The position numbers and the translations under genes are program-made. The notes under the pieces were generated by a model. It ran no database searches and was not told where the DNA came from. It saw only the letters and a list, made by a program, of their open reading frames with translations. A stretch of 56,178 nucleotides of DNA from Gemmatimonadaceae bacterium (GTDB taxonomy: Bacteria; Gemmatimonadota; Gemmatimonadetes; Gemmatimonadales; Gemmatimonadaceae), in contig DATLTC010000038.1 of NCBI GenBank assembly GCA_035533755.1, positions 1 to 56,178 on the forward strand, in the 5' to 3' direction. Each line of letters begins with the position of its first letter. Position 1 is the stretch's first letter. Below, one piece after another: positions 25,179-33,276 of the stretch.

Positions 25179-26239
25179 GCGCCCGCCGTCGCCGGGGCCG
25201 CTTCGCACGCCGCGCGCAGCGCGCGCACCGTGGCCGGGTCGCCCATCACGATCAGCACCGACCCCACGTCCAGCCGCACCTCCGGCGACGGATTGTACGT
25301 GTACGCCTGGCTGCCCGGCTCGTGCACCGCCAGCACCAGCGCCTTGGTGCGCGCGTGCAGATCGAGTTCGAGCAGCGAGCGCCCCACGAACGGCGAGTCC
25401 GGCGGCACCGTCACCTCCTCGATGCGGAGGTTCTTGTTGGTGTCGCGCAGCATCATGTCGAGAAAACTCACCACGCTCGGGCGCACCAGTTCGCTCGCCA
25501 TGCGCATGCCGCCGATCAGCGCCGGCGACACCACGCCATCCGCGCCCGCCTGGCGCAGCCGCGAGATCGACCGCTCCTGTCCCGCCCGCGCGATCACGCG
25601 GATGCCGGGCGCCAGTTGCCGCGCCGTGACCGTGGTGACCAGCGAGTCCTTGTCGAGCGTCGTGCACACCACGATGCCCGCCGCCCGCGCCACGCCCGCC
25701 TGCAGCAGCACCTGGTCGTCGGTGAAATCGGCCTGCAGGATCGGCACGTCCGGAAACTCCTCCTCGATGCGCTTCACCCGGGCTTCGTTGTGCTCGATCG
25801 CCACCACGGGGCGCTCCGTCTTCACCAGTTCGCGCAGCACCGCGATCCCCGTCGCCCCCACCCCGCAGACGATGTAGTGCTCCTCCATCTCCTTGATCGT
25901 CAGACGCATGCGCCGTCTCCTGAACCCCTGGGTCAAATCGCCTTCGACGACGAACGCCGTCACCACCGAGATCGCGTACACCACCGTGCTCGCCCCGAAG
26001 AACAACAGCGCCACGGTGAACGCCATCACGCCGCTGCTCCGCGACACGTCGATCGGCCCCGTGAATCCCGCCGTGGTCAGCACCGTCGCCGTGGCGTATA
26101 CGGCCTCGATCCACGTGGTGCCGGGGCCGCCCAATGCGTGATACCCGAACACGCCGATCAGGAACGTCGTGGCCACCGCACCGGCAGCCACCGCCAGCCG
26201 CTGCCGGAGATCGTCGAGGGTCGTCCCGCGACTGCTCAT
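25175..26239 (-). CDS. two-TM ion channel with RCK (TrkA-N/TrkA-C) domains
   Basis: Predicted gated cation channel subunit, 354 residues, MthK-like layout: TM1 (about 15-37), a pore loop, TM2 (about 70-98), a TrkA-N nucleotide-binding RCK domain (from 121, with GVGATG at 126-131 and acidic Glu in Ala-Ile-Glu-His-Asn), then TrkA-C (about 255-345). The pore filter reads Thr-Thr-Ala-Gly-Phe-Thr-Gly (55-61) where potassium channels have Thr-Val-Gly-Tyr-Gly-Asp. The second filter glycine is replaced by Thr, so potassium selectivity is doubtful. It overlaps the aminotransferase gene by four bases and starts 1 base after the asparaginase stop. Confidence 0.85.
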   Translation of the reverse strand: MSSRGTTLDDLRQRLAVAAGAVATTFLIGVFGYHALGGPGTTWIEAVYATATVLTTAGFTGPIDVSRSSGVMAFTVALLFFGASTVVYAISVVTAFVVEGDLTQGFRRRRMRLTIKEMEEHYIVCGVGATGIAVLRELVKTERPVVAIEHNEARVKRIEEEFPDVPILQADFTDDQVLLQAGVARAAGIVVCTTLDKDSLVTTVTARQLAPGIRVIARAGQERSISRLRQAGADGVVSPALIGGMRMASELVRPSVVSFLDMMLRDTNKNLRIEEVTVPPDSPFVGRSLLELDLHARTKALVLAVHEPGSQAYTYNPSPEVRLDVGSVLIVMGDPATVRALRAACEAAPATAGA

Positions 26240-26240
26240 C

Positions 26241-27458
26241 TCACCGCGGAATGACCAGCGTCCCCGACATCGCGTGGCCCTTGGGCCGCTGATCGGCCGT
26301 GAACAGATACGCGAATGGCTCCATCCGCGGCCCCTTCTCGTCGCATACCGCGAACGACGTCGGCCGATCGGGGTCGGCGCTCTGATACGCGCACGCCGCC
26401 GCGTACTCGCCCTTCTTGTTCACCGCGTAGTACTCGAGGTCGAAGTACGGCCGGCCGTGCTCGTCGAGCAGCCGCGCTTCCGTCATCGCGATCACCCGTT
26501 CCATCACCTGCATCACCGCCTGCTGCGGCGACATCCCCTGCCGCATGAACTCCACGGCCAGGAACGCCCCGCACACCTTCATGTTCGCCTCGCCGCGCCC
26601 CGTCGACCCCGCCGCCCCCACCGCGTTGTCGCAGTACTGGCCCGCGCCGATGATCGGCGAATCGCCCACCCGCCCCGGAATCTTCCACGACAGCCCGCTC
26701 GTCGTCGTCACCGAGGCGATGTCGCCGCTCGCCGTCACCGCGTTCATGTTGATCGTCCCGTAGGTGTGCGGCACGCCGTGCGCGTCGTAGAACACGTGCG
26801 CCGTCTGCACCTCGTCGTCGTCGCGGCCGCGCCCGCCGCCGCGCGCCGGCTGGCGCGACGGAAGGTTCAGCCAGTTGTCATCGGGATTGAGATCGGCCTT
26901 CCACCGCAGCCAGTCCTGCCGGCTCTTCTCGGTGAGCAGATTCTGCGGCTTGAACCCCATCTCGATCGCGAACTGCCGCGCGCCCCGGTCCACGAGGAAG
27001 ATGTGGTCCGTGAAGTCCATCACCGCCTTGGCCACCGACGACGCCGTGGCGATGTCTTCGAGACACCCCACCGCCCCCGCCCGCTTGGTGGGCCCGTGCA
27101 TGCACGACGCGTCCAGCTGCACCACGCCGTCCTCGTTCGGCAATCCGCCCAGCCCCACCGACTGATCGTCCGGGTTCAACTCCACGATGTTGACGCCGGC
27201 GATCACGGCATCGAGCGGATCGGCGCCCGCGGCGAGGAGATCGTACGCCACCTTGATCCCCTGCTTGCCGTTCTGGTCCTTGGTCAACCCGTTGCCCGCC
27301 GAGATGATCACCGGGCGGGAGGCCGGCGCGCCGCGCCGCGCGTCCGCGCGGTCGACGATCGACGAGAGCACCGGCTCGGCGCCGGCGATGTGCGGCAGCG
27401 CCAGGCCCGCCGCGGCCGCGGCCCCTGCGCCGATGAAATCACGACGGGAAATCGACAC
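26241..27458 (-). CDS. Tat-exported glycosylasparaginase / isoaspartyl-type Ntn-hydrolase
   Basis: Asparaginase-2 family enzyme, 405 residues, probably N4-(beta-N-acetylglucosaminyl)-asparaginase or L-asparaginase. The N-terminus has a twin-arginine signal (Ser-Arg-Arg-Asp-Phe-Ile-Gly). The predicted self-cleavage site is Gly-Thr-Ile-Asn with Thr about 235 as nucleophile. The substrate pocket Gly-Arg-Val-Gly-Asp-Ser-Pro and Gly-Ala-Gly-Gln-Tyr-Cys-Asp follow, as in the family. The residue after Thr-Ile is Asn rather than Gly. A Gly/Arg/Asp-rich linker (about 203-216) precedes the cleavage site and may be trimmed. It is divergent from the aspartase fusion and upstream of the channel gene. Product would be aspartate in the periplasm. 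Confidence 0.88.
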   Translation of the reverse strand: MSISRRDFIGAGAAAAAGLALPHIAGAEPVLSSIVDRADARRGAPASRPVIISAGNGLTKDQNGKQGIKVAYDLLAAGADPLDAVIAGVNIVELNPDDQSVGLGGLPNEDGVVQLDASCMHGPTKRAGAVGCLEDIATASSVAKAVMDFTDHIFLVDRGARQFAIEMGFKPQNLLTEKSRQDWLRWKADLNPDDNWLNLPSRQPARGGGRGRDDDEVQTAHVFYDAHGVPHTYGTINMNAVTASGDIASVTTTSGLSWKIPGRVGDSPIIGAGQYCDNAVGAAGSTGRGEANMKVCGAFLAVEFMRQGMSPQQAVMQVMERVIAMTEARLLDEHGRPYFDLEYYAVNKKGEYAAACAYQSADPDRPTSFAVCDEKGPRMEPFAYLFTADQRPKGHAMSGTLVIPR

Positions 27459-27607
27459 GGTTCCTCCTCACACGGTGGCATGAACAGCGGTCCCGGCAAT
27501 TCTACGCCTTTTCGCGCCCGGATACGAGGGTCCGCCTGCCCCGTGCCCTCCCCGCGGGCTCGCGCTCGCTACCCAGCCTCCGGTGCCTGGGATACCTTAC
27601 GAATCCT
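27459..27607. promoter_or_regulatory. divergent intergenic region, asparaginase / CNB-aspartase
   Basis: 149 bases between two divergent starts whose products act in sequence on Asn/Asp. It must hold both promoters and is the place for shared control. I see no convincing CRP-type palindrome (TGTGA-N6-TCACA). An AT-richer TACCTTACGAATCCTATG lies just before the aspartase start. Confidence 0.35.
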
Positions 27608-29476
27608 ATGATTTCCAACGCCTGGCAGGAGCAGCTCGCGGGGATCCCCTTCTTCGAGAGCCTGCCCGATTCCCTCCGCTGGCAGCTCGTTCGCGCCGCC
27701 GTGCCCACCACGTACGAAGCCGGCGCGATGCTGTTCCGCGACGGCGACGCCCGCGACTTCTTCGCCGTCCTGCTCAGCGGCAGCGTGGCCATCGAACACG
27801 CCACCAGCGCCACCCCGCTGGCCACCCTCGGCGCCGGCGACGTGGTAGGTGAAGGCGCGCTGCTCGACGACTCGCCCCACGGCACCTCGGGGCGCGCCCT
27901 CGTCGCCACCGAAGCGCTCGTGTTCCACCGGGCGCGGTTCGAGCCGCTCCTCAAGGACTCGCCCGCCCTCCATGCGGCCCTCGTCACCCGCGCCGCCCGC
28001 GCCATCGCCCAGCGCCTCAAGGCCGCCGACGCCACCCTCGCCGGCCGCGGCCGCGCCATGGGATTCTCGGGCGGCGAGACCCGCCGGGAGCACGACCTCC
28101 TCGGCGACCGCGACGTGCCCGCCGAGGCGCTGTACGGCGTGCAGACGCTGCGCGCGCTGGAGAACTTCCCGATCACCGGCGTGCCGATCCGCGAATTCCC
28201 GTCGCTCGTCGACGCCATGGCCGCCGTGAAGTCGGCGGCCGCCCGCGCCAACGCCGACCTCGGGTTCCTGCCGCGCGACGTCGCCCAGGCGATCGACGAC
28301 GCCGCGGGCGAGATCCGCGCCGGCCGTCACCATGAGCACTTCCTCGTGGACGCCATCCAGGGCGGGGCCGGCACCTCGACGAACATGAATGCCAACGAGG
28401 TCATCGCCAACCGCGCCCTGGAGCTGCTGGGCAAGCCCCGCGGCGACTACGCCGTGGTGCATCCCAACAACCACGTGAACCTCAGCCAGTCCACCAACGA
28501 CGTCTATCCCACGGCGGTGAAGCTGGCCCTCCACACGAGCATCGACGGGCTCCGCGCCGCGATGCGCGAACTCGTGGACGCCTTCCTCGCCAAGGGCGAG
28601 GAGTTCGCGCCCCACATCAAAATGGGACGCACCCAGCTCCAGGACGCCGTCCCGATGACCCTCGGCCAGGAGTTCTCGGCGTTCGGCCACACCATTCTGG
28701 AGGACGTGGACCGCCTGGGCGAAGCGCAGGCCCTGATTCGCGAGATCAACATGGGCGCCACGGCCATCGGCACCGGGATCAACGCCCCGCCGGGCTACGC
28801 CGAAGCCGTGCGCGTCCACCTCTCGGCCATCACCGGCCTGCCGCTCATCACCGCCCCCGATCTGGTCGAGGCCACCTCGGATACCGGCTCCTTCGTGCAG
28901 CTGTCCGGCGTGCTCAAGCGCTGCGCCGTCAAGCTGTCCAAGATCTGCAACGACCTCCGCCTGCTCAGTTCCGGTCCGCGCACGGGCCTGGGCGAGATCA
29001 ACCTGCCCGCCATGCAGCCAGGGTCGTCGATCATGCCCGGCAAGGTCAATCCGGTGATCCCCGAGGTGGTGAACCAGGTCTGTTTCGACGTCATCGGCGG
29101 CGACGTGACGGTGACCATGGCCGCCGAGGCGGGCCAGCTCCAGCTCAATGTGTTCGAGCCTGTCATCGCGTACCGGTTGCTGCGCAGCGTGGACACGCTG
29201 CGCAATGCGTGCGTGGTCCTGCGCGAGCGGTGCGTGACGGGGATCACCGCCAACCCCAAGCGCATGCGCGACTTCGTGGAACACTCCATCGGCATCGTCA
29301 CCGCGCTCGTGCCGGTGATCGGCTACGAGCGGGCCACGCAGATCGCCAAGACGGCGCTCGACACCGGCCGTGGCGTCACCGAACTGGTGCTCGAACAGAA
29401 ACTCCTCACCCGCGCACAGATCGACGAGATCCTCGATCCGGAGCGGATGACGGCTCCCCGAACCACCACGTCGTAG
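27608..29476 (+). CDS. cyclic-nucleotide-binding-like domain fused to aspartate ammonia-lyase
   Basis: Converts L-aspartate to fumarate and ammonia, here with an extra regulatory module. 622 residues versus about 470 for ordinary AspA. Residues 10-140 form a cNMP-binding beta-roll plus C-helix: Pro-Phe-Phe-Glu-Ser-Leu-Pro at the start, Leu-Phe-Arg-Asp-Gly-Asp, and phosphate cassette GEGALLDDSPH at 81-91. The cassette's usual Arg is His91. Residues 158-615 are the lyase: YGVQTLRALENFPITG, HPNNHVNLSQSTND (285-298) and the active-site loop GSSIMPGKVNP (472-482). The QSTND and ENFPITG forms favour aspartase over fumarase. One uninterrupted frame with no internal start before the lyase; a true fusion by sequence. 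Confidence 0.93.
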   Translation: MISNAWQEQLAGIPFFESLPDSLRWQLVRAAVPTTYEAGAMLFRDGDARDFFAVLLSGSVAIEHATSATPLATLGAGDVVGEGALLDDSPHGTSGRALVATEALVFHRARFEPLLKDSPALHAALVTRAARAIAQRLKAADATLAGRGRAMGFSGGETRREHDLLGDRDVPAEALYGVQTLRALENFPITGVPIREFPSLVDAMAAVKSAAARANADLGFLPRDVAQAIDDAAGEIRAGRHHEHFLVDAIQGGAGTSTNMNANEVIANRALELLGKPRGDYAVVHPNNHVNLSQSTNDVYPTAVKLALHTSIDGLRAAMRELVDAFLAKGEEFAPHIKMGRTQLQDAVPMTLGQEFSAFGHTILEDVDRLGEAQALIREINMGATAIGTGINAPPGYAEAVRVHLSAITGLPLITAPDLVEATSDTGSFVQLSGVLKRCAVKLSKICNDLRLLSSGPRTGLGEINLPAMQPGSSIMPGKVNPVIPEVVNQVCFDVIGGDVTVTMAAEAGQLQLNVFEPVIAYRLLRSVDTLRNACVVLRERCVTGITANPKRMRDFVEHSIGIVTALVPVIGYERATQIAKTALDTGRGVTELVLEQKLLTRAQIDEILDPERMTAPRTTTS

Positions 29477-29508
29477 ATCGGTTTTCACCTCGTTTCCGGT
29501 GTTGCTCC

Positions 29509-29895
29509 ATGGCAGTACTCAAACTCGACGGTGCCGGTCAGGCCAAACTCAAGACGCTGGAAGAGGCTGCGGTGATCCTGCAGCGCATCCACGGGATGGT
29601 GGAGCAGTACGCCCTGGCCGTCAAACGGCAGACCCCCACGGGCACCTTCATGCAGAACCTCAAGCGGCAGCTCCCCGTCCTCGGCGGGCTGCTCAAGGGC
29701 CAGTTCGGCATGATCTCGGATCAGGTGTTTGCCATGCTCCTCTCCATCAGCCGCGGCTCCAGCGACCCGACGCGCATCCGGCAGATGCGCGAGGGCGTGG
29801 GCCAGATCAGCCAGGCGCTGGAGATCGCCACCAAACAGGTGATCGAGAAACACTCGTCGCCGGACGAAAAGGCCCCAGCACACGGGGACGGGTAG
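29509..29895 (+). CDS. hypothetical helical protein
   Basis: 128 residues, not recognised. It begins Met-Ala-Val-Leu-Lys-Leu-Asp, is predicted largely alpha-helical, has no signal peptide or TM segment, and ends in a charged Lys/Asp/Pro tail. Amphipathic heptad-like stretches around residues 15-45 and 85-110 could form a helical bundle. It starts 33 bases after the aspartase stop on the same strand, so it is probably in the same transcript. Coding is supported by codon pattern and a sensible start; function unknown. Confidence 0.65.
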   Translation: MAVLKLDGAGQAKLKTLEEAAVILQRIHGMVEQYALAVKRQTPTGTFMQNLKRQLPVLGGLLKGQFGMISDQVFAMLLSISRGSSDPTRIRQMREGVGQISQALEIATKQVIEKHSSPDEKAPAHGDG

Positions 29896-30060
29896 CGCTG
29901 CAGGCCGCTCACGGCGTCGGGGTCCGGCGTGGGACGGGGATCGAATCCCGATTCGCTTGATTTAGATTCCTTGAACCCATAGGTTGCCGAAGCTGTTTTT
30001 TCGCCCGCGCGCGCCCCATCCCCTGGGGCGCCTTGACCCCGTCGGTTCCAAGGACTTCGC

Positions 30061-31320
30061 ATGGCCCCACATTTCCGCCCGCGCCGGCTGGCCACCGCCG
30101 CGCTGACGGCCGCGTTCGCAGTGCTGGTTGCTGCGTGCGCCCCTGCCCATCCCAACTCGATCTTCCACAATCACACGGACTTCAATCGGGACGTCGGGCA
30201 CCTGTTCGACATCCTGATCGGGCTCGGGTCGTTCGTCTTCCTGTTCGTGGAGACGATCCTCGTCGTCACGCTCATCAAGTTCCGCAAGCGTGAAGGCCAG
30301 CCCGCCCCGGTGCACGTCCATGGGAATACGAAGCTCGAGATCCTCTGGACGGCCATCCCGGCGGTGATTCTCGCCGTCATCGCCGTGCCCACCGTGCGGA
30401 CGATCTTCAAGACCGAAGCCCCGGCCACGGCCGACGCGCTCCAGGTCACCGTCACCGGGCATCAGTGGTGGTGGGAGTTCCAGTACCCGCAGTACGGCAT
30501 CACCACCGCCAATGAGTTGTATCTGCCGATCGGCCGCAAGGTGAACTTCACCCTCAGGACGGCCGACGTGATCCACTCGTTCTGGGTACCCGAGCTGGGC
30601 GGCAAGCGCGACCTCATCTCCAACCACACCAACTATCTGTGGTTCACGCCGGACTCGGTCACCGAGGACGTGTTCAACGGATTCTGCGCCGAGTTCTGCG
30701 GCACGTCGCACGCCAACATGCGGTTCAAGGTGTTCACGGTGAAGCCTGCTGAATTCGCGGCGTGGGCCGCGCATCAGGAGCAGCCCGCCGTGTCGTTGAT
30801 TCCCGACACCACCAAGGCCAAGCCGGGCGCCGTCGCGGCCAGGATGCCGGCGCCCACGGTGCAGGTGGCGCAGGCAGCGCCGGCCACGGAGAGCTTCGTG
30901 AGCTTCCCGCGGGCCGACATCCCCAAGTACGCGGTGCCGGAGACGCCGATCCCGGCCGGTATGACGTTCGATCAGTCGCTCAAGGGCGATCCGGTGGAGG
31001 GCCAGAAGCTGATCTCGGCGCCCACGAGCATGTGTCTCGCCTGCCACACCATCAAGGGCAACCCGATGATGCAGGCGGTGCTCGGCCCGAACCTCACGCA
31101 CGTCGCCACCCGCACCACGATCGCCGGCGGCCTCTACCCGAACGACGCCCAACATCTCGAGCTGTGGATCAAGAACGCCCGCGTCATGAAGCCCGGCGTG
31201 ATCATGAACACGCTGGGAGCAGGACAGATCGACCCCATGACGGGCAAGCCGACGGACGTCGGCAAACTGACCGATCAGCAGATCGCGGACATCGTCGCGT
31301 ATCTGCAGACCCTGAAGTAG
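30061..31320 (+). CDS. coxB: cytochrome c oxidase subunit II with C-terminal cytochrome c domain
   Basis: CuA-bearing subunit of a caa3-type terminal oxidase, 419 residues. Lipoprotein-type leader ending Leu-Val-Ala-Ala-Cys, two TM helices (about 55-75 and 95-115), then a cupredoxin domain. The aromatic QWWWEFQYP patch and CuA site Cys209-x3-Cys213-x3-His217-x2-Met220 are complete. An Ala/Pro-rich linker leads to a cytochrome c domain with CLACH at about 325-329 and a distal Met near residue 380. It takes electrons from soluble cytochrome c. First gene of coxBACD. The 165 bases upstream hold no gene. Confidence 0.96.
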   Translation: MAPHFRPRRLATAALTAAFAVLVAACAPAHPNSIFHNHTDFNRDVGHLFDILIGLGSFVFLFVETILVVTLIKFRKREGQPAPVHVHGNTKLEILWTAIPAVILAVIAVPTVRTIFKTEAPATADALQVTVTGHQWWWEFQYPQYGITTANELYLPIGRKVNFTLRTADVIHSFWVPELGGKRDLISNHTNYLWFTPDSVTEDVFNGFCAEFCGTSHANMRFKVFTVKPAEFAAWAAHQEQPAVSLIPDTTKAKPGAVAARMPAPTVQVAQAAPATESFVSFPRADIPKYAVPETPIPAGMTFDQSLKGDPVEGQKLISAPTSMCLACHTIKGNPMMQAVLGPNLTHVATRTTIAGGLYPNDAQHLELWIKNARVMKPGVIMNTLGAGQIDPMTGKPTDVGKLTDQQIADIVAYLQTLK

Positions 31321-31340
31321 TCGCACGGAGACTCTGACGC

Positions 31341-33194
31341 ATGGCAACCACTGCTGCCGCCCCGCCCTATGTTTCGACGCACGAGCCGTCCAACACGGGG
31401 ATCTGGAGCTGGCTCACCACCGTTGACCACAAGCGCATCGGGGCTCTCTACCTCGTCACTGCGCTCACCTTCTTCATGATCGGCGGATTCGAAGCCGAGA
31501 TCATCCGTGCCCAGTTGATGCACCCCAACGGGACGCTCGTCTCGGCGGACACGTACAACCAGCTGTTCACGATGCACGGCACGACGATGATCTTCCTCGC
31601 CGTCATGCCGCTGTCGGCCGCCTTCTTCAACTTCCTGATCCCGCTCCAGATCGGGGCCCGCGACGTCGCGTTCCCGCGGCTCAATGCGTTCAGCTACTGG
31701 GTCTATCTGTTCGGCGGGCTGTTCATCAACGCGTCGTGGCTCATCGGCGCCGCGCCCAACGGCGGGTGGTTCGGCTACGCGCCGCTCACCACCATGCAGT
31801 TCAACCCGGGCCTCAACATCGACTTCTGGGTGATCGGCCTCCAGATCCTCGGCGTCTCGTCGCTGGCCGCGGCGTTCAACTTCATCACCACGATCATCAA
31901 CATGCGCGCCCCCGGCATGCAGCTCATGCGCATGCCGATGTTCACCTGGATGGCGTTCATCACGCAGTTCCTGCTCATCCTCGCGTTCCCGGTGATCACC
32001 GTCGCGCTGATCTTCCTCCAGTTCGACCGGTTCTTCGGCACCCAGTTCTACGAACTGGCCGCCGGCGCCGATCCGCTGCTCTGGCAGCACCTGTTCTGGA
32101 TCTTCGGCCACCCCGAGGTCTACATCCTCATCCTGCCGGCCTTCGGCCTCGTGTCCGAAGTGCTCCCCACCTTCTCCGGCAAGCCGCTGTTCGGCTATCC
32201 GGTGATGGTGTACTCCGGCATGCTGATCGCCTTCCTCGGCTTCGGCGTGTGGGCCCACCACATGTTCGCCGTGGGATTGGGCCCGATCGCCGATTCGGTG
32301 TTCGGCGTGACCACGCTGCTCATCGGCATCCCCACCGGCGTGAAGATCTTCAACTGGATCTTCACCATGTGGGGCGGCAACGTGCGGTTCACGGTGGCGG
32401 CCAAGTTCGCCATCGGGCTCCTCGCGCTGTTCACGATCGGCGGCATCTCGGGCGTCATGCACGCCTCGCCGCCGGCCGACCTCCAGCAGACCGACAGCTA
32501 CTTCGTGGTCGCCCACTTCCATTACGTGCTGTTCGGCGGCTCGATGATGGGCATCTTCGCCGGCATCTACTACTACTATCCCAAGATCACCGGCCGCCTG
32601 TTGAGCGAGAAGCTGGGCAACTGGCACTTCTGGCTCACCTTCGTGGGCATGAACCTGACGTTCTTCCCGATGCACTTCTCGGGACTCGCCGGCATGCCGC
32701 GCCGCATCTACCGCTACGATGCCGGCCAGGGCTTCGACATGTACAACCTCATCTCGTCGTACGGCGCGTACCTGCTCGGCTTCGCCACGCTGATCTTCAT
32801 CTGGAACGCGCTGCGCAGCCGCAAGCACGGCGCCGTGGCCGGTCACAATCCGTGGAACGCGCCGTCGCTCGAATGGTCCATCCCGTCGCCGCCGCCCGAC
32901 TACAACTTCGCCACGATCCCCACCGTGACCTCGCGTTACCCGCTCTGGGACCACAAGGGCGACGTGCACGAATTCCACGAAGGCGAGCCGATCAAGACGG
33001 CCCGGGAACTCGGCATTCCGATGCCGTTCCCCACCATCAAGCCGTTCTTCGTCGCCCTGTTCATGACGCTCATGTTCACCGGCCTGCTGTTCATCCACAA
33101 GCACAACATGCCGCTGGCGTACACGTTCATCTTCGGCGGTGCCGCCGCCATGGTCACGTCGCTGTACAGCTGGTTGCTCAGTCCCCTGGAGTAG
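31341..33194 (+). CDS. coxA: cytochrome c oxidase subunit I (A-type heme-copper oxidase)
   Basis: Catalytic subunit, 617 residues, about twelve TM helices. It reduces oxygen at the heme a3-CuB site and pumps protons. Visible ligands: His in Met-His-Gly-Thr-Thr (heme a), GHPEVYILILP (CuB His, the proton-channel Glu and the cross-linked Tyr) and VVAHFHYVLFGG (heme a3 and heme a His). The Gly-His-Pro-Glu-Val-Tyr form marks type A1. It lies 20 bases after coxB. A strong hairpin follows before coxC. Confidence 0.97.
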   Translation: MATTAAAPPYVSTHEPSNTGIWSWLTTVDHKRIGALYLVTALTFFMIGGFEAEIIRAQLMHPNGTLVSADTYNQLFTMHGTTMIFLAVMPLSAAFFNFLIPLQIGARDVAFPRLNAFSYWVYLFGGLFINASWLIGAAPNGGWFGYAPLTTMQFNPGLNIDFWVIGLQILGVSSLAAAFNFITTIINMRAPGMQLMRMPMFTWMAFITQFLLILAFPVITVALIFLQFDRFFGTQFYELAAGADPLLWQHLFWIFGHPEVYILILPAFGLVSEVLPTFSGKPLFGYPVMVYSGMLIAFLGFGVWAHHMFAVGLGPIADSVFGVTTLLIGIPTGVKIFNWIFTMWGGNVRFTVAAKFAIGLLALFTIGGISGVMHASPPADLQQTDSYFVVAHFHYVLFGGSMMGIFAGIYYYYPKITGRLLSEKLGNWHFWLTFVGMNLTFFPMHFSGLAGMPRRIYRYDAGQGFDMYNLISSYGAYLLGFATLIFIWNALRSRKHGAVAGHNPWNAPSLEWSIPSPPPDYNFATIPTVTSRYPLWDHKGDVHEFHEGEPIKTARELGIPMPFPTIKPFFVALFMTLMFTGLLFIHKHNMPLAYTFIFGGAAAMVTSLYSWLLSPLE

Positions 33195-33201
33195 CTGACC
33201 C

Positions 33202-33229
33202 CGGCGCGCCGGATTTCTCCGGCGCGCCG
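33202..33229 (+). terminator. 12-bp hairpin between coxA and coxC
   Basis: CGGCGCGCCGGA and its exact complement flank a TTTC loop in the 82-base coxA-coxC gap. TTCCTCCGTCT follows, a poor T-tract. It could partly terminate or protect the coxBA message and so set subunit ratios. Confidence 0.5.
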
Positions 33230-33276
33230 TTCCTCCGTCTCCCGCGCGCCGCACACCGCAATCCCCGGTTTCTTCA

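Noticed and set aside
29925-29960. T-loop-like sequence (ATCGAATCCC) suggesting a tRNA 3' half
   Set aside because: No acceptor stem, D-arm or anticodon arm can be folded around it; it is better seen as a short inverted repeat (CGAATC/GATTCG).
29957-29990. sigma70-type promoter for coxB (TTGATT...TAGGTT)
   Set aside because: Only three matches in the -10 box; too weak to list.
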